A stretch of 13,996 bases of DNA from JAWXVE01 sp044425575 (GCA_044425575.1 JAWXVE010000061.1:1-13996), one strand, 5' to 3'; positions 1 to 7,662 are shown, counted from the stretch's first letter. Notes: a model not told the origin generated them from the letters alone. Numbers and translations are program-made.

Positions 1-225
1 CTGATTTTACTAGGTCAGCCTACTTTATTGCATATCCTAAATCGTCAACCACACGAAGCATTAAAGCAAAGAATTGTTGTGAATTATGCCTTTACAGGTA
101 TTGCAGAATCGGAAGTAATTACGTATGTTCAAAATCGCATGAACTTAGTTGGTGGTAGTGAAGCAATATTTAATGATAACGCAATGGTAGCGGCAACTAC
201 CTATGCATTCCTACGTGGGGAGTAG
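1..225 (+). pseudogene. 3' remnant of an ExeA/TniB-type AAA+ ATPase (transposition helper)
   Basis: The reading frame is open from base 1, so the gene begins outside the window. The visible part matches the C-terminal half of the ExeA/TniB-like AAA+ ATPases that accompany DDE transposases in Clostridia. It shows the LLGQP sensor strand, then PHEALKQRIVVNYAF (the arginine-bearing lid region), then a VGGSEAIF-type segment. The family normally continues with a G-x-P-R-x-I-N-x-L helix and about 40 more residues. Here a TAG at 223-225 ends the frame first. Past it the same frame still resembles the lid (V-V-N, I-I, L-I) but is broken by another TAG at 235-237 and a TGA soon after, so decay is more likely than a clean end. 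No transposase or terminal inverted repeat is visible nearby. Bases 226-362 hold no convincing gene. One other frame is open for 48 codons there, but I cannot recognise it. Confidence 0.7.
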
Positions 226-362
226 GTAGTGAACTAGCGGATTATCAGGATACCTTTAATATGACGGCGATTGTGGCTGTAATGTGGCGTATTACAGGGT
301 TTGATGGGTTTATTGTTGAATCATAGTGGGATATAATCTATAACTGCCCTATTTTCGGATAG

Positions 363-875
363 CTTGGTAGTAATCCAGGTGCAGTTTACAACGGAAGAGC
401 AGAAAAAGATGACGTGCTAGCACTTACTCTTGCAGTAGGTGCTATATTAGAAGATTATGGGTTTGATGTACGATATACAAGAACAGATGATGTGTACGAA
501 ACGCCATTTGAAAAAGCTCAGGAAGGGAATGTGGCAGGAGCTGATATATTTATATCCATTCATAGAAATGCCAGTCCTATTCCTAATACGTATCATGGCG
601 TAGAATCTCTAGTCTATACAAACGCTGGTTTGCCAGCAGAACTTGCACGTAATATTAATGCACAACTAGAACGTGTGGGATTTCGCAATATAGGAATTAA
701 TGAACGCCCTAATTTAATTGTGTTAAATAGTACTCGAATGCCGGCTGTATTAGTAGAAGTGGGATTTATTAATACAGACCGAGACAATGAACTATTTGAT
801 ACGCGTTTCTATGAAATTGCTTATGCAATTGCAGATGGAATTGCAAGTACCATTTATCCAGAAAATTATATATAA
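363..875 (+). pseudogene. N-terminally decayed N-acetylmuramoyl-L-alanine amidase (Amidase_3)
   Basis: Members cut the amide bond between N-acetylmuramic acid and L-alanine in peptidoglycan and use a zinc held by His, Glu and His. Homology to Amidase_3 begins at the G-S-N-P-G-A-V-Y segment (366 on) and runs to the stop with no break. The Glu ligand (GRAEKDD, codon 402-404), the second His (SIHRN) and the catalytic Glu (VEVGFIN) are all present. The expected preceding D-A-G-H-G-G block, which carries the first zinc His, is gone: an in-frame TAG sits at 360-362, right where it should be, and another at 324-326. The only usable start is a GTG at 414 without a convincing ribosome binding site. 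A product from 414 (153 residues; His50, Glu115) would lack two of the three zinc ligands. I therefore call it a pseudogene, though 414-875 may be annotated as a CDS. The rest of the protein is well conserved, so the damage looks recent. An intact paralogue follows. Confidence 0.65.
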
Positions 876-901
876 GAGGGCTTTCATTTTATACGAATAT
901 G

Positions 902-909
902 CATATACT
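902..909 (+). promoter_or_regulatory. Possible sporulation sigma (SigE/SigK-type) -10 element
   Basis: CATATACT, followed by A, fits the SigK -10 pattern CATAnnnTA and differs from the SigE -10 CATACAnT at one base. It ends 11 bases before the first ATG of the CwlC-like amidase. No good SigE or SigK -35 is visible at the usual spacing, so this rests on one short motif and on the biology of CwlC, which is SigK-controlled in Bacillus subtilis. Confidence 0.25.
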
Positions 910-920
910 ATAGAAAACAA

Positions 921-1661
921 ATGAGTGTGAAAGGTATGGTTACTATTATGAGAATTAATGTGCATGCAGGTCATAATCCTGATGGTATGATTGCCCATGG
1001 TGCAGTGGGATATGTAAAGGAATCTACAGAAAATCGTGTGGTGGTAGCAGAAGTAATACGACAATTAGAAGCATTAGGTCACACAGTGTACGATTGTACC
1101 GTGAATAATGGTACGTCTCAGTCTGATGTATTGCGTAAGATTGTGGTAAAGTGTAATCAACAAGAAGTGGATTTAGATATTTCCGTTCACTTCAACGCAT
1201 TTATGAGAGAAACAACAGCCAATGGACAAACAAAAGGAACAGAAGTACTAGTATATAATGTGAATGGGGCAGCTAGTTCTTATGCCCAGAAAATAACAGA
1301 AGAAATTGCAAAACTGGGATATCGAAATAGAGGATTAAAGGAGAATAAAAATCTTTATGTTCTTAGAAAGAGCAAAGCACCAGCTATGTTAATTGAATGT
1401 TGTTTTGTAGATGATGTGGATGATGTATCTCTCTATCATTATCGCACTATGGCAAATGCTATTGTAACGGGTATTACAGGGCAAACAGTAGAAGAAGTTA
1501 TAACACCTACAGAAAGTGCGGTTCAAGATGATATTCCAGAAATGGGAAGAGAAGAATTATATCGCGTTCAAGTGGGTGCCTATAGTGTGAAAGAAAATGC
1601 TATGGCAATGTTACAACAATTAAAAGAGGCAGGATTTGATGCGTTCATTACCCAAGCATAA
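921..1661 (+). CDS. N-acetylmuramoyl-L-alanine amidase, CwlC-like (Amidase_3 + partial SPOR)
   Basis: This is a peptidoglycan amidase of 246 residues. The Amidase_3 domain (about 11-185) keeps the zinc ligands His18 (NVHAGHNP), Glu34 (YVKES) and His90 (SVHFN) and the catalytic Glu159 (MLIECCF). A linker then leads to about 36 residues of SPOR-type sequence (LYRVQVGAYS, 213-222, to the end). A full SPOR domain is about twice as long, so the glycan-binding part is half length. There is no signal peptide. That and the domain order match Bacillus CwlC, the amidase that helps lyse the mother cell late in sporulation; a phage-type endolysin is the main alternative. The first ATG at 921 has no ribosome binding site. 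An ATG at 948 begins directly with MRINVHAGH, has AAAGG 13 bases upstream and suits the family start better, so the true protein may be nine residues shorter. The gene lies 45 bases after the decayed paralogue. Confidence 0.88.
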   Translation: MSVKGMVTIMRINVHAGHNPDGMIAHGAVGYVKESTENRVVVAEVIRQLEALGHTVYDCTVNNGTSQSDVLRKIVVKCNQQEVDLDISVHFNAFMRETTANGQTKGTEVLVYNVNGAASSYAQKITEEIAKLGYRNRGLKENKNLYVLRKSKAPAMLIECCFVDDVDDVSLYHYRTMANAIVTGITGQTVEEVITPTESAVQDDIPEMGREELYRVQVGAYSVKENAMAMLQQLKEAGFDAFITQA

Positions 1662-1682
1662 AGGGAAAACAATAAAATCAAA

Positions 1683-1713
1683 AAAGAGAGAGAACGACGT
1701 GTTCCCTCTCTTT
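1683..1713 (-). terminator. Intrinsic terminator of the GGDEF/FIST/EAL gene
   Basis: The arms AAAGAGAGAGAAC (1683-1695) and GTTCCCTCTCTTT (1701-1713) pair over 13 positions with one A/C mismatch around a 5-base loop. Read on the minus strand, the stem runs straight into a T tract (complement of 1681-1685, then more T-rich DNA). It lies 21 bases past the stop of the minus-strand gene. On the plus strand there is no T run after the stem, so it would stop the amidase transcript less well. Confidence 0.75.
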
Positions 1714-1733
1714 GCTGATGGATTTTAAAATGC

Positions 1734-4700
1734 TTATATTTCATTACCGTATGAAACTACCTTACGGCTTGGTATCTTTGAAATTGGATGAGGAGTAGAG
1801 AAGAAGTAGCCTTGAGAATAATCAATCCCGTGTGCTACCACAGCATTTTGTATTTCAAGAGTCTCTACGAATTCAGCAACTAATTCCACAGATAATTGTT
1901 GTGCCATAGAAGAAATGGTACCGATAATAATCTCATTATCATGGTTATTGTGAATGTCTTTAATAATCTGACCATCAACCTTAATAAAATCAGGCTTAAT
2001 CTTAATAAGTTCCAGTAAATTAGAATAACCAGAGCCAAAATCATCTACAGCTACTTTGGAACCATAGTGCTTAATCTCAGCGACAAAGTCTTTTAATTCC
2101 GTTGTATCTTTAAAACATTCATCTTCTAGAATCTCGAAGACTAGCCTAGAAGGATGTGGGAATTTTAGAATACGATCTTGTAAAAACATACGAATATCAT
2201 GTGATGCAATATCCAGAGAAGAGATATTAATAGAAACCGTATAATCAGAATTATAAAAATCTTTCAGTACAAGATCAATCATTTTCTTGGTTAATGTTAA
2301 GTACAAGCGATATTTCTTGGCAATATCCAGAAAATCATTGGGCAGTAATAGATTACCGTCCTTATCTTGAATTCTCATAAGTGCTTCGTACTTATCAATT
2401 TCTTTAATGTGGTTGTTGTAAATTCCTTGGTAATAAGGAATAACTTGATTATGAGTAATTGCGTAATTAATAGAGTTAATGACTTCAATCTCTTTCTTTG
2501 CAATCATGTTATTATCTAATGAACTGTTGCCAATAATAAAATGATCCTGAGTTGAGTAATGTAACTGTAATTGGCTATAGGCCTGGTCTAGTAAGTTCGG
2601 GTGGTCATTTACCATAACAAAACGGGCAATAAATGGGTGGATACCAAGGTCATATTGAACTGATTTAAAATGTACCTCTAATTCAGACATAAACCTTAGA
2701 AAATCATCGCTGGAAATTGCGTTGTCAGTGGCAATAATAATTGTATCATGGCTTAAACTATAAGTATGCAATGTGGCAGTAAACGTATGACGAAATAGGA
2801 AATCATCCGTTAATGCTGTTAAGAGCATATTTAACTGTGCTAAGTAAGTAGTACGTCCTAAATAACTCATGAGCAATTCTGAATTAATAATTTTAACTAA
2901 GCATAATCTAGAAAAGTCAAATTCCATATGATCCTTTTCATACTTAACAATATTATACATCTGTAGAGAGGTATCGTAATACAATGTTTCCTGATTAGCT
3001 TTCTCGTGTGTAACAATATCATCTAAAAGTTGCTCTACTTGGGCAGTAACTTCTTTATTCTTTCGATTTTTAACAAAATCAAGAAGAGATTCTTGTTGTT
3101 CTTGGATGCGATCCAATTCTTCAAAAGCAGTCATATTTAGTTGTAAGTAATTAGGAGATTCAGCAACTCCCATTAAGACACAAGAGCCATTATATACATT
3201 GGCACTATTATCTTGGTAGCCAAATTCTCCTAGCAGGAACGTACCGCACACATTTGTATTGTTATATGGTGCAAGTTCCCAGTTTGAACAATTATTTAAG
3301 TATAATTTACGTACAAGACAACTATACACAAATAGAAATTCTACAGGTTTGTGTTGAATATCTAAACAAATCTTTTTACATTCCTCCACACATTTCGTAG
3401 GAGAGGCGTAGCCAATATGGAACTTCGTGTTAGGTGGTAACTTAGTAAAGTATTGAGAAATATGTTGTGTTTCATGATTGTAGAAGAGTACGCGATTAGA
3501 ATTATTGCGATTCTCTAGTACAATTTGTAAACGAATAAATGGATCATTCATAATATTATCATCAAAATCCACATAAGTAGCAGTATGGTCAAACCCAAGG
3601 TTTTTCTGTAACCAATCAGTAGCTGGTTCATTCTCAATAGTTAAAATCTCACGGTCTGAAGTTTCATTAATGGTATAAGAAGTAGTAACGATTTCCGTAG
3701 AAGTATTCACACGGGAAAAGTCACTAATGCGATCACCAACAATACCTACATAAGAAAGAGCTCTATGAACAAAGCATTTGGTGTTAAATAAAAATGGTGG
3801 TGTTAATAATTCGTGTTGACCACTAGCAAGACCACCTGCTATGGCAATGTTTGGTAATTGTTCGTTATATTCTTCTAAGAAATAGTAAGTATCATCATAA
3901 TGGCCGCTAATCAGAACACGTATAAGGCTTGGCAGTGCATCTGGAAATTGTGCCTTTAATTCCCCTACGAGTTCTTGTGGAGACTTGTTAGGCCATTCAA
4001 TGATATCAGCATAAATAGTACTATGTTGATATTGTTCTACTACAATAAGTGTTTCGTCACTATATTGCTCCCCATCATAGATAATTACATTTGCACTCGT
4101 TCCAATAATGTTAGCTTTTGGCAAAATGGTTTGTAATTCTTGAGCTAGAGCTACAGATTCTAAATCACTTAGGTTCGCAGTAAATATTTGCAAGAGACAG
4201 TCTTTTTCAGTATCAATATAGTGAACCTTGTATTCAAAGTCTTCTATATTAGAATAGAGAAGCTGTACGGTCTTCATCGTATCTGATTCATCTAGTTGGC
4301 GCTGTTTATATTGCTTTTTAAAGGCATACATATGCTCATCTGAGATCTTGAGAATATCTTCTATGCTGTTCCATTGCCATTCATCTACATAAGTAATGCC
4401 ATAGCTAATGGATAATTTATATTGGCGGTGAATAGATTCAATTTCTTCGAATATTTCTTCCATTTTATGGTGTGCCACTTCTAATGGGCATTCTCGTAAT
4501 AATAGAATAAATTCATCACCACCAACACGACAAACATCATCAATATCACGAGTTTGACGTTTTAGTACATCTACAACAGTGCAGATGTATTCATCTCCAA
4601 CACTATGACCAAATTTATCATTGGCCACTTTTAAGTCATTTAAATCAACCATAACTAGCGAGAATGGCAATTGTTCAAGAATCAATTCATTAATCTCATT

Positions 4701-5504
4701 CATACAATAATGACGATTATAGGAACCAGTTAGAGAATCTAAATATGCTATGTTCGATAATGCTTCTCGCTCTAGTTGCTCGTTAGTAATATCTGAAATA
4801 TAGTGTACAAGAGCTTCTTGACCTTTCCAATGCATAGGATAACTATTAATGGAATAGAAGTTCTTTGTATCACGGTGGTGATAGGTGAGATTGGTAATCT
4901 TTCCATTCTCGATGGTATTCTTAATATGATTCACTAAAACAGGAGATGTAAAAACTTTCTTATAATTACGTTCAAAATGATTGAGAGTTAACTTTTGTTC
5001 TTTGTTATTATAGATAATATCATTGCTTGTTTTATCTGTTACAAGAATCCAATCAGTATGGGAATCAAGAATAGATGTTAATATTTCAATAAATTCAGCT
5101 TGTTCTAGAGATTGTTGACTTAGTTGGATTTCTCTATCATGTAGCTGAGATACCATAATATTAAAGGCCTCTGAGAACTCCCCGAGAAAACTCACTCTTT
5201 GTCCATAGTCGCCACTGGCAACTTGTTTTGTCTGCCATGTCAGGTGTTTTAAAACAGAATGAAGTTCTTTTAAACTTCCTGCTAAAAAATTGTCCCTTGT
5301 AGGCATAGAGACATCTAAATCACCCTTGCAGATATTTCTAGCAAAGACATGAAAAGCACAAAGTGATTGTGAAATATAGATTAACCCCTCTTGAATATCT
5401 TGTAAGGTTTCATCATCAGATTCTAGTTCTTGAACTTTAATCGGTACATTAGTAGCAATACATTGAATGTGCTTTAGCATAATATCTAAATCATGTTGGT
5501 TCAT
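1734..5504 (-). CDS. Bifunctional c-di-GMP synthase/phosphodiesterase with FIST sensor (PAS-GGDEF-FIST-EAL)
   Basis: This 1256-residue protein has no membrane segment and probably both makes and breaks cyclic di-GMP in the cytoplasm. Order of domains: HAMP-like helical region (about 55-125), PAS-like (140-245), GGDEF (250-405), FIST_N and FIST_C (about 430-790), coiled coil (790-845), a second GGDEF-like fold lacking the signature (about 845-990), and EAL (1003-1245). GGDEF is exact at 328-332. An RxxD inhibitory site (Arg319, Asp322) sits five residues before it, the spacing seen in PleD. The EAL domain keeps EAL (1040-1042, then MR), EILEDE, DDFGSGY (1154-1160), IKVD (Asp1177), Glu1211 and QGYFF (1231-1235), so hydrolysis should be possible. 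FIST_C shows the YSCLVR motif (Cys729) and the G-E-F-G strand. FIST domains bind small ligands; which ligand applies here is unknown. The start has AGAGGGAA eight bases upstream. It lies 26 bases behind the V4R gene on the same strand, so the two probably share a transcript. Confidence 0.92.
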   Translation of the reverse strand: MNQHDLDIMLKHIQCIATNVPIKVQELESDDETLQDIQEGLIYISQSLCAFHVFARNICKGDLDVSMPTRDNFLAGSLKELHSVLKHLTWQTKQVASGDYGQRVSFLGEFSEAFNIMVSQLHDREIQLSQQSLEQAEFIEILTSILDSHTDWILVTDKTSNDIIYNNKEQKLTLNHFERNYKKVFTSPVLVNHIKNTIENGKITNLTYHHRDTKNFYSINSYPMHWKGQEALVHYISDITNEQLEREALSNIAYLDSLTGSYNRHYCMNEINELILEQLPFSLVMVDLNDLKVANDKFGHSVGDEYICTVVDVLKRQTRDIDDVCRVGGDEFILLLRECPLEVAHHKMEEIFEEIESIHRQYKLSISYGITYVDEWQWNSIEDILKISDEHMYAFKKQYKQRQLDESDTMKTVQLLYSNIEDFEYKVHYIDTEKDCLLQIFTANLSDLESVALAQELQTILPKANIIGTSANVIIYDGEQYSDETLIVVEQYQHSTIYADIIEWPNKSPQELVGELKAQFPDALPSLIRVLISGHYDDTYYFLEEYNEQLPNIAIAGGLASGQHELLTPPFLFNTKCFVHRALSYVGIVGDRISDFSRVNTSTEIVTTSYTINETSDREILTIENEPATDWLQKNLGFDHTATYVDFDDNIMNDPFIRLQIVLENRNNSNRVLFYNHETQHISQYFTKLPPNTKFHIGYASPTKCVEECKKICLDIQHKPVEFLFVYSCLVRKLYLNNCSNWELAPYNNTNVCGTFLLGEFGYQDNSANVYNGSCVLMGVAESPNYLQLNMTAFEELDRIQEQQESLLDFVKNRKNKEVTAQVEQLLDDIVTHEKANQETLYYDTSLQMYNIVKYEKDHMEFDFSRLCLVKIINSELLMSYLGRTTYLAQLNMLLTALTDDFLFRHTFTATLHTYSLSHDTIIIATDNAISSDDFLRFMSELEVHFKSVQYDLGIHPFIARFVMVNDHPNLLDQAYSQLQLHYSTQDHFIIGNSSLDNNMIAKKEIEVINSINYAITHNQVIPYYQGIYNNHIKEIDKYEALMRIQDKDGNLLLPNDFLDIAKKYRLYLTLTKKMIDLVLKDFYNSDYTVSINISSLDIASHDIRMFLQDRILKFPHPSRLVFEILEDECFKDTTELKDFVAEIKHYGSKVAVDDFGSGYSNLLELIKIKPDFIKVDGQIIKDIHNNHDNEIIIGTISSMAQQLSVELVAEFVETLEIQNAVVAHGIDYSQGYFFSTPHPISKIPSRKVVSYGNEI

Positions 5505-5530
5505 AAGATTCCCTCTTTAGTATAATGACA

Positions 5531-6061
5531 TTAATCTTGGACGTTAGCTTCAAATCGGCAAACCCTAGATCCCGTTGCCCAACAATCGACTTCTGTTACA
5601 ACGTAACTCTTCTTGGTATAAGTCTGTAAAATACCTGCCAAGAAACCTTCGTCATAATTACAAACAGTTTCACCTGTAATAGGTAAACCTGAGCAATCTA
5701 AATCTTCGCCAATTGTAAGAATTGCTTTGCCAGACTCTAGGTTAAATTCTTCTACACGTAAGATTCCGATTTTTGTTTCTTCTAAAAGTTGTTGTAATGT
5801 TGCCATAAACTCATTAAATGGTAGCGTTAAATCTAATAAATGAGTGGCAAATTCCACACCAGCAACTTCACCAGCATCCTGAAAAATTTTAATTGTAGTT
5901 TCCTCGCCAAATTGTCGAACTAAAACATCCTTAATTGTATATTGTAATAAACGATAAACAAATACAGGCATGTCATCTCCTAAGTTCTGGCGACCTTTTT
6001 CAATGTCTCCGATGGAATCCCACGCAAAACCTGTATTGTGTAAAGAATCTAAAAATGCCAT
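5531..6061 (-). CDS. V4R (4-vinyl reductase) domain protein, putative small-molecule sensor
   Basis: This 176-residue soluble protein ends in a V4R domain (about 115-175). The family pattern is visible as Cys134, then NYDEGFLAGIL, then VTEVDCWATGSRVCRF with Cys160 and Cys168. The N-terminal part (about 30-105) is helical with conserved aliphatic spacing and fits the same superfamily. V4R domains are related in fold to the NO-signalling/Golgi-transport ligand-binding proteins and occur in BchJ and in sensory proteins; they bind hydrophobic or aromatic ligands or metals rather than carry out one known reaction. It is the first gene of a two-gene operon with the c-di-GMP enzyme and has its own promoter just upstream. 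I infer that it is a sensory or delivery partner of that enzyme. The start ATG follows GAAGGGTAGG, an acceptable ribosome binding site. A direct catalytic role is not excluded. Confidence 0.82.
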   Translation of the reverse strand: MAFLDSLHNTGFAWDSIGDIEKGRQNLGDDMPVFVYRLLQYTIKDVLVRQFGEETTIKIFQDAGEVAGVEFATHLLDLTLPFNEFMATLQQLLEETKIGILRVEEFNLESGKAILTIGEDLDCSGLPITGETVCNYDEGFLAGILQTYTKKSYVVTEVDCWATGSRVCRFEANVQD

Positions 6062-6121
6062 TTAATAATACCTACCCTTCTCAGTATGTTATAATTTTGT
6101 AAATAATGCATTTAATTCAAT

Positions 6122-6150
6122 ATTCTACCACAGAAAAGGAGAAAAAACAA
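6122..6150 (-). promoter_or_regulatory. SigA-type promoter of the V4R-GGDEF/EAL operon
   Basis: On the minus strand TTGTTT (6145-6150) and TAGAAT (6122-6127) are separated by exactly 17 bases. This places the start of transcription about 50 bases before the V4R start codon. It is one mismatch from consensus at -10 and two at -35, and the position between a terminator and the first gene supports it. Confidence 0.6.
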
Positions 6151-6169
6151 ATTATTCAGCTATTTTTGC

Positions 6170-6200
6170 AAAAAAAGAACATGTGCTATTGCGCATGCTC
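6170..6200 (-). terminator. Intrinsic terminator overlapping the end of the CorC-family gene
   Basis: On the minus strand the arms GAGCATGCGC (6191-6200) and GCACATGTTC (6177-6186) pair over ten positions, with one mismatch and one G-U, around the loop AATA, followed by seven T's (complement of 6170-6176). The left arm and loop lie inside the last codons and stop of the upstream gene (TAG at 6186-6188), so termination and the end of translation coincide. It separates that gene from the V4R operon promoter. Confidence 0.8.
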
Positions 6201-7505
6201 TTCTAAGTCGCTACATTCCTCTAAATCATCACTAGGAAGAATCATATAGACTTTTTCAATTCGATTCTGATTCATATCGTCAACTCGTAGAATAATGTGA
6301 TTTTCTGTAGTCACCTCTTCACCAACGGTAGGAAGTTTATCAAGTAGTTCAATAATAATGCCACCAATGGAATCATAGTCCTTGGAATCAAGAGTGGTTC
6401 CTAAGGCGTCATTAATATCATCTAACTTCATTCCCCCATCCACAAGGTATTCTCGCAGGGCCACTTCTTGTATAAAGTCTTCTTCGTCTTCATCATATTC
6501 ATCTCGAATTTCCCCTACAATTTCTTCTAACAAATCTTCCATAGTAACAAGTCCAACAGTAGAGCCATACTCATTTAACACAACTGCCATAGAAGCATTT
6601 TTTTCTCTTAATTCAATCATTAAGTCCGCAGTATTTTTATATTCATAAGTAAAGTAGGCATCACGCAACATATGCTTTAATTGAAATTGAGCAGTATGGT
6701 CATATAGTAAAAAGTCCTTAACATTTACGATTCCAATTACATTATCTTGTGAATCTTCGTAAACAGGAATCCTTGTATACATAGATTCACGAAAGAGTGA
6801 TAGTAGTTCTTGGTAGGAAGTGCTTATTTCTGCCATGGTCAAATCAATACGAGGAATCATAATATCTTTAGCAAGAGCATCTTTAAAGTCAAATACATTA
6901 TAGATTAGTTCCCGTTCCTGAGATTCAATCATACCACCTTCATGACTATCGTCTACAATGGTCTTCAATTCACTCTCTGTGAGTGAATCCGTCTTTTTAT
7001 TGCGATCAATGCGAAGAATGTGAAAAAGAAAGGTCGCTAAGTGGTCTACTACGTATATTGCAGGACCTAATATAAGCATCAGTTTATAAATAATGCCAGA
7101 ATAGATTAGGGCAATGGGGTCGGCATTTAGAGAAGCCCACGTCTTTGGTACAACTTCACCAAATATTAATACTACTAGTGTGAGAATACCAGTGGCAATG
7201 CCCACGGCTGTATTGCCAAAAAGTGTAATGGTAAATGTAGTTGCAAGAGAGGATGCCGAGATATTTACAATATTATTACCAATCAAAATAGCACTTAGCA
7301 TTTTACTATATTGGTCTAATATTTTCTGTACAGTAATGGCGCGCTTATTGCCATCTTCTGCCATGCTACGCATACGTACTCGGTTGACTGTGGTAAGTGC
7401 AGTTTCTGCTGAAGAAAAGAATGCAGATAGGAAAACTAAAATAATAAGGCAAACGATTTGAATCAAATGCTCACTGTCCAATGTTTTGGTAACTCCTTTA
7501 TTCAT
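6186..7505 (-). CDS. CNNM/CorC (HlyC) family membrane protein with CBS pair
   Basis: This 439-residue protein belongs to the CorC/HlyC group, which includes magnesium or cobalt efflux and related ion-handling proteins; older annotation calls them hemolysins. The N-terminal CNNM (DUF21) domain has membrane segments at about 14-36, 68-90, 98-120 and 130-160, with the SSAETALT and GEVVPKT (116-122) motifs. A CBS pair follows (about 210-335, with MIPRIDL at 216-222 and EYGSTVGLVTMEDLLEEIVG), then a CorC_HlyC C-terminal domain (about 345-425) and an acidic tail. CBS pairs bind adenine nucleotides, often with Mg2+. The ATG at 7503-7505 has no clear ribosome binding site. AAAGGAG sits inside codons 3-5, and a TTG at codon 9 (7481) lies about 11 bases after it, so translation may really start there, eight residues later. 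Its promoter is visible upstream and its terminator overlaps the stop. The ion it handles cannot be read from the sequence. Confidence 0.9.
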   Translation of the reverse strand: MNKGVTKTLDSEHLIQIVCLIILVFLSAFFSSAETALTTVNRVRMRSMAEDGNKRAITVQKILDQYSKMLSAILIGNNIVNISASSLATTFTITLFGNTAVGIATGILTLVVLIFGEVVPKTWASLNADPIALIYSGIIYKLMLILGPAIYVVDHLATFLFHILRIDRNKKTDSLTESELKTIVDDSHEGGMIESQERELIYNVFDFKDALAKDIMIPRIDLTMAEISTSYQELLSLFRESMYTRIPVYEDSQDNVIGIVNVKDFLLYDHTAQFQLKHMLRDAYFTYEYKNTADLMIELREKNASMAVVLNEYGSTVGLVTMEDLLEEIVGEIRDEYDEDEEDFIQEVALREYLVDGGMKLDDINDALGTTLDSKDYDSIGGIIIELLDKLPTVGEEVTTENHIILRVDDMNQNRIEKVYMILPSDDLEECSDLEEHAQ

Positions 7506-7533
7506 CGATTTATTTCATTAGGTATAATGAATC

Positions 7534-7563
7534 AATATACATGATAAGTCAGTATGTTGTCAA
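7534..7563 (-). promoter_or_regulatory. SigA-type promoter of the CorC-family gene
   Basis: On the minus strand TTGACA (7558-7563) and TATATT (7534-7539) are 18 bases apart, about 29 bases before the annotated start codon. The -35 is a perfect match. A short palindrome (TTGTCAA on the plus strand) makes the -35 also look like TTGTCA for the opposite direction, but no good -10 follows it on the plus strand. Confidence 0.6.
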
Positions 7564-7586
7564 GTTTTTTCAAGGAGTGGAATATA

Positions 7587-7643
7587 TTGAAGAAAAGGAG
7601 AGAGGTAAGAAGTGGCATAGAATGGAACGTTACCAGATTTTAA
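7587..7643 (+). other. Possible 18-codon leader ORF ahead of the SCIFF locus
   Basis: TTG at 7587 is preceded by AAGGAG (7572-7577) at a 9-base spacing and opens an 18-residue, very basic reading frame (LKKRREVRS and on) that ends with TAA at 7641-7643, 19 bases before the next gene. The ribosome binding site is better than chance, but the peptide resembles nothing I know and the start is TTG. It may be nothing more than purine-rich leader DNA. Confidence 0.2.
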
Positions 7644-7662
7644 GAAAGGAAGAGGGAATTAT

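Noticed and set aside
180..326. 48-codon open frame (PTWGVGSELADYQD and on) after the ATPase stop
   Set aside because: It has no start codon or ribosome binding site, opens right after three stops in a row and matches no family I recognise; probably chance in decayed DNA.
792..1064. Minus-strand ORF of 90 codons across the amidase junction
   Set aside because: Rich in His, Tyr and Cys, no family match, and antisense to the amidase coding sequence.
6382..6648. Plus-strand ORF of 88 codons inside the CorC-family gene
   Set aside because: Ser-rich antisense shadow of a clearly conserved gene.
7114..7461. Plus-strand ORF of 115 codons opposite the CNNM domain
   Set aside because: Antisense shadow of conserved membrane helices, with no ribosome binding site.
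7523..7528. Perfect TATAAT on the plus strand as -10 for the SCIFF-locus operon
   Set aside because: No -35 lies 16-18 bases upstream (that position is the start codon region of the CorC gene), and it is 135 bases from the first gene.
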